64,000 nucleotides of DNA, from NCBI RefSeq assembly GCF_028858725.1, contig NC_084766.1:26581001-26645000 (forward strand), in the 5' to 3' direction. The translations under genes were made by a program, and so were the position numbers. The notes beneath the pieces are model-generated. The model saw nothing but the letters and a program-made list of their open reading frames with translations. It made no database searches and was not told the DNA's origin. Positions 26,301 to 41,300 of the stretch are shown here, piece by piece; the stretch's first letter is position 1, and every line of letters starts with the position of its first letter. Origin of the DNA: Colius striatus. Taxonomy: Eukaryota; Chordata; Aves; Coliiformes; Coliidae.

Positions 26301-29300
26301 CCTGATCTAGGTGACCCTGCTTCTGCAGGGGGGTTGGACTAGATGATCTCTAAAGGTCCCTTCCAACCCCTACCATTCTATGATTCTGTGATTCTATAAT
26401 TTTCTTATTTAATTTATCCTGGAGTTTGTTGTGGAATGACAATGAATGTGAAAATTATGGCATGTACACAAAAAAATGAAATATTGCAAGTCCAAGTAGC
26501 TCAATGAAATCTGGTGTCATGTAGTATATTGCAATTAGGAGCTATCATTGTCTCTTAGACCTACATAAGGAAAATTCAACTGAGCTAGCCAGCACATATA
26601 TGGCTTTGAAGGCTTTGAGAGATTCGCTGTCTCATGTAGCTTTTGGTGCAGTTTGCTTTGAAGACCATGGTGCCTTCCTTACTGATGACGTTACTTAAGA
26701 TGGTAGCTTAAGACAGGTTTGGCTTGCTCACATGCTTTGCAATCACACCTCATTTCAGAAATACTGTAGGTAAATCCTAGATAAAACAGTGTTGAAGAGC
26801 ACAGCTGTCTAATTCTGTATGTAACTTTTGGTTCTGTGCTAAAGTACTAAAATTTAGCTGAACATAAGAAAAGAAACAAAATTACCAACTGAGCTCTTTG
26901 AAAATGTCTTCTATTTCTGACTTAATCTTCTCATCATCATCCATTCTCCTCTTGAGAAATGCCTCCATCTCTGTCAATGTTAGGGCCTTCCTTTTCACCT
27001 AAGCAAGCAACATTGCGACAGTCTGAACTTCAACTTTGTCAGGGCAAGTCTCTTTGAGAACAAAAACTTTGAAGAAGACTTATGTATGTATAAATATGCA
27101 GCCTGGTATTTTGAGAATCCCAGTAGGGCACATGAGACAGAAGTTAAAATCCTTACACTCTGCTCAGGTAATTATTTATTCATTTATGCATAGTTTAGTC
27201 ACATGAAGAGAAACCATGTTTCCCTCTCAGTCAAATTTCACGTATCTGTTTCTGGATAATTCAGATTTACACTGTCCTGCTTTTAAATTGAACACATAGC
27301 TTGCTAAAACTTTCCAGGCATACTCCTTGTTAAGAATTATTCTTGATGTTTTAGAAGAATATGGGAGTGTATTGGTGTGAATGTAGAATACTAATGGGAG
27401 AGAACAACTCCAACAGGTGATAGGAATCATATATCTTTACGGATTGAGAAACAGCAAACTTCCTTGTCACCACAATGTTATTTGCAAAAAAGCATCAACC
27501 TGCCCATGTCTTAGAAATACAGAGTATGGTGCTCTTCCAAGTGCTCTCAAGCATCACAGGGATATTGACTATTTAGTAAGTTCTTCTATGCATATATTCT
27601 CCTTTACTGCTTAATTTCAGTGATCAGTAAGTTGCCCAGAACTCATCCCATGCTTACAGTGAACTATGTTCTTCATATTATCAAGACACAGCATTAACTT
27701 TTTAATTTCTGAACTTCCTTTTGTTTGTCAAGAGTCTCACCTTCTCTTCATCTTCTGTATTTTCACGGGTGACTATGTAAGCCTCAATTTTATCTTTTGT
27801 ATTCTGGATTGTTTTTGCAGACTTGACCTATAGCAAAACCAAAACATACCAGGAATGAAAGGGCAGGAGCAGTGAATAATCATTCATATACAATGATAAA
27901 GCTTATATGTGATTTCTATAGAAAATCTTGTAACCTGCCTGCTTCAAGGGGGTTACCTGTAGATACTGATAAAAAGTGAGCAGATGCAAAACTAAACTAG
28001 TCCACTGCTTAAGATGATAAGAAATTTGTGTAAGAAATATTCAAATGCTTACAAGTCTTCTTTTTACACTTTGATTGTGCAGACCTATGTTGATACTTGT
28101 TTTCAACTGCAGAGAGATTTCCTTTTCCTTTCATGTAATCACAGGTAAGACTAGTCAAAAATTCTCAAATGCTGTTCAAGACAAGTCGAAAAATCTCAAA
28201 GGCTGTTCAGTGGAGGGTTCTGTTCAGTTTTAGAATGCAGTGTCCCTGTTCCCATGACACAGTTCTGCTACGTGTCAGGATACTAAGCTCATCTGTTTTA
28301 CGGAGGCTGTTAAATGCTTGTAATTTGCTAGGGAGATTGTTTTGTTGTTGTATTTGACAGTTTGCATGAACCAAAAGATATACCAATGGCAACATTTAGA
28401 AATATTTTTTTTTAAACAAAGAAAGATGTATTTTGAAAACTGGAAGCTGGTGTACACTTGCCCTCAGATGATTGTAAAACCAGTTCAACCTATTCAATGG
28501 TAGAGGCTAGATGCCTACTTTGGAAGCTCTAACTGTAGCTCACATCCAAACAGCTGCTTGAAGCCTCAAATACAAAAGTCTGTACGGGTCAAGTAGGAGA
28601 TTTGACATGGGGAGGCATTAGTATATTATCTGTGGACTGAGGAACAGCTCCATGAAGATGACATGGCCAAATGAGATACTATTGTCTCAAGAGCCAAAAC
28701 CATCCTGCAGACTACCACCACTTACATCACCTGAGTCACACAAGTATTGTCAGGGCACAGGAATTAGAGTTGTCACTCAAAATTATTACTGTGGGCAGTA
28801 AGTACTTGAATGGAGATCAAGATCTACTGCTTGTGCTCTCCAGTCATTTATTGACTTGTATATGGTTTGACAGGGATGGCTAAACTCTTCAGGAGATTAA
28901 ATTAATCAATAAGACTATAAAAACTTTGTACTCTGGTGTGTTCTGCTTCTATGGTCAGATGCTCACACATCACCTCTGTCTATGCTTTGAACTGGCAAAC
29001 ACAAGTCAGCATGGCTCTGGCCTACATCAGACATCTCAGTGAAAAGTATGATGATATTATACAGACAAAACATCATAATTGGTGCTTCCAGATTGATACT
29101 GGATACTAAAAAGTTTATATATAGCAAAGAAATAACAGCGTGCCCTTTTGAATGTATTTTTGAGTTTTACCAAAGGACTCCAGCTGAACCAAGGTGAGTA
29201 TCTATTCAAAAACCTATGTATTTATAGTGTATGTCACCTCTAAAAGTTGAAAAAAAGAAATCTGTGAACCTGTAAATTGTAAGAAAATCAGTTATGTAAA

Positions 29301-32300
29301 ATTTCTGATTAGGAAAGAGAAACTTCATGAGAAACTCTATTGTAAATGTGACACTTTTCCAAATAGGAGCTTTCCAAATGATAACTTACTTTTTCTTTCT
29401 CTTTTTTCACGAGGAAATTACGAAGTCCAGCTTCTCTAGTGTCCAACTCTTCACCCAACAGTAAAGCATAAGTGAGATTGACTATTTTGAGTTCTTCCTG
29501 TGAAATGATTGTAATAAAAAAAGTTAAAATTCCTGCTGAGTAGAGGCAGAGATGAAAATGAATGTTTTCTGCAATACCTGATAGATGACCATCTCAAATG
29601 TCACTTTCCTTTCAGAGAGTCTGCACAGAATCTCATCAAAATTTTGTGTTGTTTCCTGGATGGAAGCTTCAAGTCTCTTCAATTCATTTTCCAGTGTCTG
29701 GGGGAACAGAAGGACAAAAGCAGTGATATCGTATCTGGAGAAATAAAGAAGTTCTGATATAGTGGATCAGATGCTGGAGAATGCACAATACAGAACTGTA
29801 TCCTTCAGCCGAAAGGTCCCAGAAACTACTTGTTTTGAAGCAGAGTGCTGCTGGGCTACCAAGTTATGTTGTCCAAATACCTCTTTGAAGGATAAATATA
29901 ATTGTATTATTTGTCTAGGGCAGCTCTGGGAATGGAATCTGAAAAAAAATCCAAAAAATTTAGGAATACTGGTACATTTGTGACGGAAAGTTATCTGACC
30001 TTTTGTCAGCTACCATGAGCTTTGGCACATACTAGTCAGCGTAAGTAGAGATTGCCTTATTCTACTGTCTAAGCTGGGACTTACTTAATATGCCACATGA
30101 TCTTCAGCTTGGAGAAGACTGAGGGGGGACCTCATTAATACTTACAAGTATTTGAAAGGTGTATATCAAGAGGATGGGGTGACACCCTGTAGTGTCCAGT
30201 GATAGGATAAGGAGTAATGGACAAAAAGTGGAACACAAAAAGGTCCACTTAAGGGAAATTTTCTTTGCTATTGAGGTGAGGGAGCCCTGGCACAGGCTGC
30301 CCAGTGAGGGGGTGGAGGCTCCTTCTCTGGAGGGTTTCAAAACCCACCTGACATGTTCTTGAGTGACCTGATCTAAGTGGACCTGCTTCTGCAGGGGGGT
30401 TGGACAGCTTAATCTCCAAAGGTCCCTTCCAACCTCTACTATTCTGTGATTATGTGATTCTGTGTGATCTTTGCTTTTAATTTGTTCTTCATTTATTCTA
30501 TTAGTATTCATTTCTAGAAGTCAATCCTGAGAATAATCAGAACCTTTGGTCATGAGAACTATGAACAAAACCACTCCTTATCTTATTTTAATTTACCCTT
30601 CTATACTTTTCTTTTTCTTCATTCAGCTCCTTGACTTTTTTCTCATATTCCCTAAATATTTTCTTTTCTTCGTCATTCCAAACGTCCTCAGGCTTGGATA
30701 TAAAAGGAGGTGGAGGAATATCCTGCAATATTAAAGACAAATATGCTTCAAAACTGCTATTAAGTCTCCATCAGCTCACTAAGAAACTATAACATGCATC
30801 AAATTTAATGAAAGATATTTTTTGGTGGTAAGTAAGGTACAAGCCTAAAGTCTAAGTAACACATACATTCTGTTTCTGTGGTCTGTTACTTGTACCAGTA
30901 GTTTTGGTGTGTGTACATGGTGCTATTCTCTCTCACTTCCTTACAGGGATCCACTACTGGATCTTGTAAAATACAAGTATTTTGTACTCATACTACTGTT
31001 GGTACAAGATATATGCCATTTTCTGTTTCAGAACCCCAAATCTCACTCCCTGCTAAGGTATACTTCTAAGTGGAGTCCTAATTTCCCTTTTTTTTCAAAT
31101 TTCCAAATTTCAGGGAGAGTGCTTGGGCTGCCCCATTCTTTCTCTGTGACACTGCTTCACATTCTTTCCTCTTTCTACTACTGTATTAATTATATTGGCT
31201 GAGTTAAACAGAACACAGTATTTTTCTATAAGATCACATCCACAGATAAGTGACCTTCCCCCCAGGAATACAGTTGTGCTAATAGTAATATTAGATTACG
31301 TTCCTATAGTATTCCAGTGCAATAAGGAGAGAGAGGTGTTGATGGCTAAGTCATATGCAGGCACTAGTATCTTATGCTTTCTTTTGAGTCCAGTGTATAA
31401 TCTCTCATGGAGCCTGTCTAGGCATAATGCAATTCTCCAACTTTCTTCGATCACTCAGGTTGGAAGTTGAATTTCACATTTCCTTAAAAGCCCACAAGCT
31501 ACATAAACAATATAGAGAAAACCACAGCTCACCATTTTTAAGATGTCTTCCTTTTTGAGTTCAAGCACTCCACCCATCATATCATTAAGAGCACGCAGTC
31601 TGTCATTGTCCTGGGAACAACCACAGAAACATTTTAGGTACAACAGGAAGCGTAGTAATTGGAAGTTTTGGGAACAATAATGAGATAGTTCTCTAGATTA
31701 CCCATACAATTATACTGTGTGTCACTAGCAGATTAATGCTCTTCAGTGATGCATATGAAATAGGCTAAAGGTAGCAGAGTTTTTTCTGATGGACAGATGT
31801 TCATATACCAGATAACCCATGAAAACTGTAATCTTTTGGAAAGATTACACAGGCATAGACTACTCCTGGCCAGTTGTCAGGCTAGGATGAAGGAAACTGT
31901 AATGTCACTGTCTTATCACAGAATCATTATGGTTGGAAAAGACCTTTAAGATCATCAAGTCCAACCACTCACCTCACACTGCCAGGCCCATCTCTATACT
32001 TAACCATGTCCCTCAGAACTTCATCTGTGTGTCCTCTGGATATCTCTCTAGGGATGGTGATTCCACCACCTCCCTGGGCAGCCTGTTCCAATGCTTAACA
32101 ACCCTCTTGGTTAGAAGCTCTTCCTAATTTCCAATCTAAACCTCCCCTGGTGCAACTTGAGCCCATTCTCTTGTGTCCTATTGTGCATCTCTTTTGGGGT
32201 CAGAACCATCTTAGGCTTTTCATGGATGCATTTAAAAGCCAGAGTCTCTTGATTCAAAGCTCCTGATTGAGCAACAGCATGTGTTTAGAAATGTATCTGG

Positions 32301-35300
32301 TCCTCTGTCACCTGATGTGGTATTTGTAATTACCACTAAGCACATTTTTTGAAGCTGTGAGCCTAAAGCTAAATCTTTTCTTCCTCCAGCTGGTCTATGT
32401 AATTCTGATTGTAAACATACTAAGAGGAGAAAGACACACATCATCATTATCTACCATGTTAAATCTATTCTCCCATACTACATTACTGGAATATGCCAGT
32501 GCAGCATTAACTAAATAAGCCTAAGCAGAGACAAAGGACTATTCAGTAAAAAAGGATACTGCTTTAAGTACCGTATCAGCAAGGTGTCTTTCCAGTTCAA
32601 GCTTGGCCAGCATTTCTGCTTTCTCTCTCTCTTGTTCAGTCAAGTATTTTTCAACTTTAATCTGAAAGAAGAAAATGAGGTTCACATCAGAGATCTTTTC
32701 TCCAAATGTGATCACATGTAGACTAAGAATATTTGGAAAGACAGTGTAATACTAATTCTTAATGGTTTTTGTATCTCTGCTCTGTGATAATATTCTTCAA
32801 GAAGAAAACTTCTTGTGACAGCTCCAAAAGCCACATTAAAAAATTCTGAAATGCAAACTACCATCATTTTTGTTGATATTAGTTGTGTTTTGTACATACT
32901 TTTCTGACAATGGAATAACACAAACTGGTGGGAAAGCAGAAAAAAGTGGGAAAGACTGACTGAAAGAGCAGAGATCAGTGTGATAGATTGTATAAGAAAT
33001 TTGGTATTTCTTTATAAATTATTGATTGAATTTTAAAGTACAGTACTAATGATGCTTTAGTACATAGATTCTCAGTTTCAAATTACATGGTTTCAAGATG
33101 GTGCTCAGAGAAAACAGAAGAAAACCTTTTCTGTGGAAGTAATCCCTGGTTTGATTTTTTACAGTCATAAATTTAATACATGGTCAAGTAAAAACTTTTA
33201 ACAGCCATAAATTAAGATTGTATACATCTTACTAAGAACTTTCTCCCTAAAACGGAAAAGGAAGCAAAAGTGTAAAAAAGATGACTTCAAGTACACAGCC
33301 ACGTGCATATGAGTGGATGAAAGACAAAGATTTCTATTTTGGACACCTCTGAATCCCGAACGGTGAGTGCTTGCTCTGGTATCTCCTCATTTGTAAGAGC
33401 TGGCTCCCACACTTCCACTTGGAAATCAAGATGTGCCAAGATTTCTCGAATCCTCAGGTTTCTTTCTTTCACTTGTGCTACCTCACGCTCCTTTTGTTGT
33501 GCAACTATGTCAAATTCCTTATTAAAAGCAGTTTTCACTTTGTAAATGATGTCCTGAAACACCACAAAAGGAAACAGCAATATGGCACTGGTCACATCCA
33601 TCCATGATTATACTCCACTCCTCAAGCCATCAGAATCATAAATGTGTGTATTTGTATGTGTGACAGGGAGAAAAACTAGTAAAGCCCTTTTGTGAAAATC
33701 ATAAGTGAAGGGCAGAGTCCAAGCTTTGTTAAATGGAGGTAGGCAAATTATCAGTTTTTTCTTTTCTTTTCCCCTCAGAAATTTCTATCCCTTTCCTTCT
33801 ACAAACTTGCCATTTCACAAAGATTGTGAAAGAAACGTACTGCTTCCAAAACTAGATAAAAAATTAGGTTGCCTTCTATTTAATATATTTTGTACTCTTT
33901 GGCTCAAAGAAGAAGGGGCTTCAAAGAAAAAAACCCCACCATGTGACCTGTAAGACTAGAGGCTGTAAATCACAGGTGCAGGGAGGCAGTTAAGGACATA
34001 CTTTCCTGATTTTTAACTGATGCAAGCTGCTGTTTCGATGTGCTTTCATGTGTTTTTCTCTGACACATTGTGCCCATTAAATAAACAAACACTAGAAACA
34101 AAAGATTTTAAAATATCTCTGACCTTACAATGTTTTTTAAAAGCAAATATTCTCGGTGGATAAATTCTTCCTTTAGCCTAAATAATTGATATCAACAAAG
34201 GAAAGTAGAATATTAACAGAGAAAAACACTACTACTGTATCAATTTGCTAAAATAAAACATGAAAAGGAATTCAGTTCTATCATTTAACTTCACTTTTGA
34301 GATGCTTAGCTGTTTTCAATTTGTATTAAAATAAATATTTGTATCCATGATTATTTCATTGACTTCTAATGTTAGCATGCAATAAGGCAGGATGGCAGAT
34401 AAATACAATGTTGCTGGGAGAAAAAAGGCTGTGCTCAATGTCTGGTCAGCCATCTAGCTCTCAGCAAGCTTACTGTGTTGGCCAAGAACACTGATGGCCT
34501 ATCTAGACTTGACTAGCAAGACCCTGTCCCATCCAAGCTTACATCTAAAAACACTCCTTGTGTTTCTTCCCCATCTATTTTACAGACTAGTGCATCTACT
34601 AGATTTTATGTATTACAATGCGTAATCATTGATCTCTGTTACCATTTACATACAACCTTACAGAGCTCTGAGAAAGCAACGCTTCATAGTCATTTAACCA
34701 CTTCTACTCCTGTAACTCATCTTCATAAAACGCCTGCTCTGTAGCAAATTTACTACTTAAACTGATCAGGGTAAGAAAAGTAAGAGTTTGATAGTAATGA
34801 CTAATAAATATCAGAAACATTAAAGCCTCCAAATGAAGGGATGGTAAGACTGGAGAGAAAGGAAATGCTTTGAGGATTCAGCTGATCTTACATTCAGCAG
34901 CAAATAACAGCGAATGCAGCCATATTTTGACAGGGCATGCTGAGATGTGCAACTAGCTTTGGCCTTACAAACTCATAAAGTGGGCAGATACAGATGCCCC
35001 CAAATTGGGTAACAAATTTCATACAAATGGTTTTCTTCCAGACCTGAGCTGGCAAATCCACATGGTGCTCTACTGTACTGTGTACATTTATCAGCTCTCA
35101 TCTCAGTAACTCAGAGACTTGTGCAACTTTCCATTGCATAGTGTCAGTATGCCCAAAATCTAACAGTAGGTGTGGCTACCGTGAAAGGTGACAGATTTGA
35201 CAGTGTCACTACAGTAATACAAATTTAAAAAGACATCACCTTCAACAATACTATCTGATTGACTTTCTGCTCCCTGGTGTGCAAGTCCCATTGGTGGTAT

Positions 35301-38300
35301 AGGATAGATGTGTCTCCACCATACTGAGAGCTCAGACTTCCGATCAGGCAATAAGATGCACTATCATCAGTCGTCACTTCTACCTTCTCTCTCTCTTCCT
35401 TAGATGATAAAGTCTCAGACTCAGTCTCAAGATTTTTCTTCTGAACCTGAATATCACAAACATGAGAACAGTGTTAATTTTGTGCATGATACAGTGGCAC
35501 ATGTATGAAGAAATCATGGAGGTTATCTTCTGCAATTAAGCTCAGAGATCAAAATAATACAAGTTGAAGTGATCATATCTGGAATATTTGGTCCATTTGT
35601 AGCTTCCCCAGTACCAGGCAGATGTGGGCATACTGAAGCAAGTCCAGTAATAGGCCACTAATACAATTAAGGGCTTGAAACATCTAAAACGTGAAGACAG
35701 GCTGAGACAGCTGGAATTGACTTGGGGCAATCTTAGTAATGCATAGAAAATGTTGATAGTAAGAAGCAAAAATAACAGAGCCAGACTCTTCTCAGTGGTG
35801 TTCAGTGACAACCTGAGAGGAAACAGGTATACACTGAAATACAGGACATCCAATGTGGAATCTTCCATCTTTGGACACATTCCAAACCTGACTGGACACG
35901 GCCCTCAGTAAATTCTCCTAGGAGGGTGGGACTAGATGACTTCCAAGGGGCTCTTCCAAGCTCAGCTATTCTGTGATTCTTTACTACCAATACATCTGTT
36001 CTGAGTTAACTCACAGCATTTCATCTTTTTTTTTGTTTGTTTTTTACAACTTCCAGAATAAGAAAATGCACCTCAGAAATATAACTATGTAAAGAAGGAT
36101 TAAGATGCCAACTCAGAACATTCCAGTCTCAACTGCCTTTTTGCACTACTTCAAAGAGTTTGTACCTTAAGATCAGCTGTCTCAATCTTCTTTAACTGAA
36201 GAACTTTCTCCAAAGTTTCCAGCTCTTCTTGACTACGTTCCTTCAGTGGATAATTCTTCACTTCATGAGCCATATGGAAGCACTGTTCATTTTTTTAAAA
36301 AACAAAAAACCTCAGTAAAAAGTTCTTCAGAAAGTATCTATCATTTCAGTTGCTCAATACCTGAATGCTAAACAGTTATAAAGACATCTTTATAAAATTG
36401 AGGATCAACTAACATAAATGATACAGTAAAAATACAAGAGTTAGACAAAAAACACTTAGAATCATAGAATCACAGAATCATAGAGTGGTAGGGGTTGGAA
36501 AGGATCTTTAGGGATTATCTAGTCCAAACCCCCTGCATAAGCAGGTTCATCTAGATCAAGTGGCACAGGAACATGTCCAGACAGGTTTTGAAAACCTCCA
36601 AGGAAGGAGACTCCACACGCTCTCTGGGCAGCCTGTGCCAGGGCTCCCTCATCCTCACAGTGAAATAGGTTTTTCTTATGTTTAAATGGAACTTTTTGTG
36701 TTCCAGCTTTATCCCATTACCCCTTGTTCTTTTGCTAGCTACAACAGAAAAAAGGGATGTCCCAACCTCCTGACACACACCCTTTAGATATTGATAAATG
36801 TTAATAAGATCTCCCCTCAGTCTCCTCTTCTCCAGACTAAACAGCCCCAGTTCCCGCAGCCTTTCCTTGTATGAAAGATGTTCCATTCCCCTGATCATCT
36901 TGGTGGCCCTGCCATTTGAGAGTGAAAATGCTTGGGAGAAAACATGCTTTTCTCTGGTTTTCTGTTGTTTTTTTTTTGTTGTTGTTGTTGTTGTTGTTCG
37001 TTTTTTTAAAAAAAACCCCAGATACAGCCTTGTTATCCACAGGATCCACCCAGAACTAAATTTTTAGTCAAATGACTCGCCCATTCACCTCTCTTGGGAT
37101 GATCCAGTATCAGTAGCTTGACTAATATCCGTCTGTTTAAAATAGCAAAGGCAGTTTTAAATTTTGCCTTTATGTTCTGTGTACCAAAAGTAAAACTGAC
37201 TGCACACAGAAAAATATTTCCCTCTTTCTAGCAATATTTCATAAAGATACCCTCTGAGATGGAGAGAGTTGCTTATTTTCTCATCAGCATTCGTATCCAC
37301 CTTAGAAGGCAAAATCATCCAGGCTCAGACAAAATAAACAGAATGAAAGATTTGCATCAGAGCTGGGAAGAAGTTTTTCTCCCATACCATAAGCAAATCA
37401 GAAATACTTGTTATATTTGTATTTATTTTGTCTTTATACTTTACGGAGTCAACAAACTACTGCAGAATATGAATTAGAAAGCAAAGGTTACCTTAAGTGA
37501 ACGTCCTTTTGCACACATAGAATCCCAGCACTCACGTTTGATGACATCCTGCAAATACTGGTTGGCTAAATTCTCCATCTCAATCTTCTTTCTCACCTTT
37601 CAAGAAACAGAGAAGAGAATAAGATGTGATGCAAAATAACAAGATATTGGCAATTTGTATTGAGTTATTGAAAGAAACTTAACAGATGAAATGAACTACC
37701 AATATTTCGTCATCTTAGACTATCACATCTATCTTCTCCATAATACTGGAAGGCATCATTTTATATATGAGAAAAAGCATTCTCAAACCTAAGCAATGGG
37801 CCTAAGGCCACGGTTTCAGATATATAGTTTCTGGCACAGCTCATATTTCAGTTGGCAGTGTCTGCATCAGCAGCATCACCTGCTTCAAAAAGTGACTTTA
37901 AAGACTTTTAAGTTTTCCTGCTTCTCAGCAGTGAAAAGCAACTCTGAGATCATCCTCTGTTTTTCAGTCATTCTTTCTCCTTTGAACTGCTAGTTTTAAA
38001 ATGTTCTGCCCCGTTCTATCGTACCCTGGATACTTCTTGTTCAGCCTCTGCTTGCACTCTTTTCTCTTCTTCTGTATCCAGGCTGAACTCCTGCAGCTCC
38101 AGTTTCTCAATGTCTGGCACCTGTTCATTTTCATGTATCATTTTCTCAATCTGTTTTTTGAAAAAATTAAGGAATAAAAACTATATTGAATGGGAATAGA
38201 GGAAATGTTATTTTTAACACTATAGAACTTGATATAAGAGAAAATTATTTTAATTGCCTCCACTTTTATCCACTTCATGGTAATTGATGGAATGTGCTGC

Positions 38301-41300
38301 CTCTAGTTAATGACATAGTACTACGTGAATATATCTCATCTTTCTCTTAAAGTTGATTTGGATGTTATATGTGAAGTTGTACATACTTTCTACGGACATG
38401 TAGTATACAATTCTTTATTCTTTTGTTCTGATAACTTTATTAAGTTGTTATCACTTTACTAAGTTATGTCCCTCACACAGTACCTCAGTTCAACAAAGGG
38501 AACTACAAATTCCTGCACCTAGTTCTGAGTACTTTAGTAACTTGTTATCACTTTATTGTCTACAGTTGTAGAGTTCAGCAAAGCTAAGTGCAAAATCCTG
38601 CACCTGGACCAGAACAACCCCACACACCAGGACATGTTGTGTTCTGAGTAACTGGAAAATAAATTTGCAGAAAAGTACCTGGGGGTCCTGGTGGACACCA
38701 AGTTGGACATGAGACAGTAATGTGTGGCAAAAATGCTTAAGGGTATTCTGGGCTGTGCTGAGAGTGTTGCTAGGAGGCTGAGGGAGGTGAGAGATGTGGC
38801 CATACTACAAACTGTCGAGTGAAGGTGATTATGGAGCTGAAGCATCTCTCATATGAGGACAGGCTGACAGAATTAGGATCATTCAGCCTACAAAAAAATG
38901 TCTTAGGGGGGAATCTCATCAATATATATAAATCCCTGAAGGTAGGATGCTAAGAGGGTGGAGCCAGGTTCTATTCAGTGGTGCCCAATGACAGGACCAG
39001 AAGTAATGGGCACAAACTAAAATGCAAGAGATTTCACTGAAACATCAAGAAATATTTTTTTACTGTGAGAGTGACTGAGTACTGAAACAGGCTGCCCAGA
39101 AAGGTCATGAAGTCTCCATCCTTGGAGATAATAAAAATTTTGTCTGGATGGTCCTGAGCAGACTGCTCTAGGCAACCCTCTGTCTTATCCTCTTACAGAT
39201 GGCAGTTTTTATGGAAGGAAACGGAAGAGAACAGTAGTTCCTACAACAGAAAATTTGTTAGGCAGAAACTAAGGCCTGCTGTGGAAATAGATTGTTCAAG
39301 GTACAGGGGTGGTGCAAAATAATTATTTGGAGCAAAGAAAACTGAGAACCAGACAGTAGTTTCTGGCAGGTTCAGTGTATAGTACCTGAAGAAGCACATC
39401 TCTATTACCCGTCTACTCAGAGTGTGTTCCTAAAGAAGCATATCTCTTTATTACTTGTCTGCTCAGGGTTTATGACAAAAATATAACTGAGGACTACAGC
39501 TGATAACAATAAGGGAAGTTTATTTGTAAACAAAACTAGTAAGCTGAACCATTACCCTTGTAAGAAACTCACGGTTTTACGCAGCTTTTTAATTCCCATT
39601 TGCAGCTCTTTCTTCTGGTTGGCAAACCTCTGAGTCTCTTCTCTAATGACCTGACATACAACAAATATATTGTTGAAAGACAAAAATAGACAAAAAGAAG
39701 AAGAAAAGATTGAAATAGCCTGAAGGAACATTATCTGTACAGAAAACAAAACTCCAAAGGGATTAATAACTGAAACAGCCATAGTCCTAACTCAAGAGCA
39801 CGATTCTTAGAATTGCTTAAGAGAAAAAAGATTGTACAACCAGGTCACAGCAATGGAGCATAAAAGAAAGAAAATATCAAAGAAAGAAATAATTACAAGT
39901 GCAGTGATTACAGACTGCATAAAGATTGCTGCCAGAATTCATTAAGCATTTTATATTCCTTAGATTTTTCATAGTCACTAAGCATTTCCAGTGGGATACT
40001 TAAAGACACAAGTAAATTAACATCTGTTACTCATTCTGAAAGTTGTGAAATTTTCTTTGCCCCTATAGCCTTGCCAATTCATCTCTTAGGGAAATTTTTC
40101 TACTTAGTCTGCATTCTGAAATTTGCTTTCTAAAGTTTTCAACTTTAAGTAGGATGATGTCTATTGGTTGAAAGGAAGGGATGTATAATTCTGACCTTGG
40201 ATGGACTTCATCTTCTAAAGTCAGATGCAAGTCTCTTAGGACATTAATGAACAGCTTAAAACAGCTCTGCAAACTTGGCTTCTCATCATGCACAGTCACA
40301 TAGATTTGCAAAAGACTCCCAGTAGAAATACCAAAATATGAGTGCCAGCATCAAAGCAGAAACAGGAATATAGGTCTGGGAGAGCAATAGATAAGACACC
40401 GCTTTCACTGGCCATATGTCTTAGATTGACTTGAGTGCCTTGTGAAACTTCATCTTAAGTTGGGAAGCCATTTCTGAGAGCACCTAGAAAGAAGTGATAT
40501 TTTGTTTTGTCCTATCACTGAATCTCAAAAGCTAGACAAAACACATAGCTCTGGCTCATATCAGGAAGAACCTCCTCTTGTCCATAAATTCGTATTTCTG
40601 GGAAAAAATAATCCATACCAACATTAAGACAGCAGTTGTCAGGCTCACAAAGTGCTAAATCCACTCTGTGTAGACACTTAGATCTTTGATGCATTTTTAC
40701 TTACAAAAAATGTTGGTTACATAACATACTTACCTTAACCTCCCCCTGAAATAAACCTCGGGGTTTTGCAATTAATGTCATATTGGTGTGTATTGATTTA
40801 TCAGTGCTGTAGAATTTGTTATTCTGGCCCTTGGAAAGAGCACCTGCTTGGTTTCTGGTAATAATCTTCTGTGCAACTTTTTGACATTTAGGAAAAAAAA
40901 GCCTTTATACATTTCTAAAGGAAGTTAATTTATCTGGTAGTCTGTTTACTGCTGTATAGAGGTGGTCTTTTGGCCTTTTGAGCTCCTGTTGTGCTAGGTA
41001 CCTTCTCTGACGCATTTATAACCTTGACCTAGGATTCCTAGAAGTCTAGATTACAATGCCATAAAGAGAGGTTTGTTTGTCAGAAAAGTCTTTAGACATT
41101 TTATAAAAAATCCTTATAATTTGGCACCCCAAATCACTATTAAATCTTGAAAACCCTGGCTTTGATTCTATGAAAGTACCTTCTTTATTTTCTGACCTAT
41201 CCATGTCATGTCATTGGTACTGGCTGAATGCAAACTGGTGACATTTCCATCTTCTTCTGTCACCTCTACATTGGATAATTTAAGTGGTGCCTCCTGAAAT

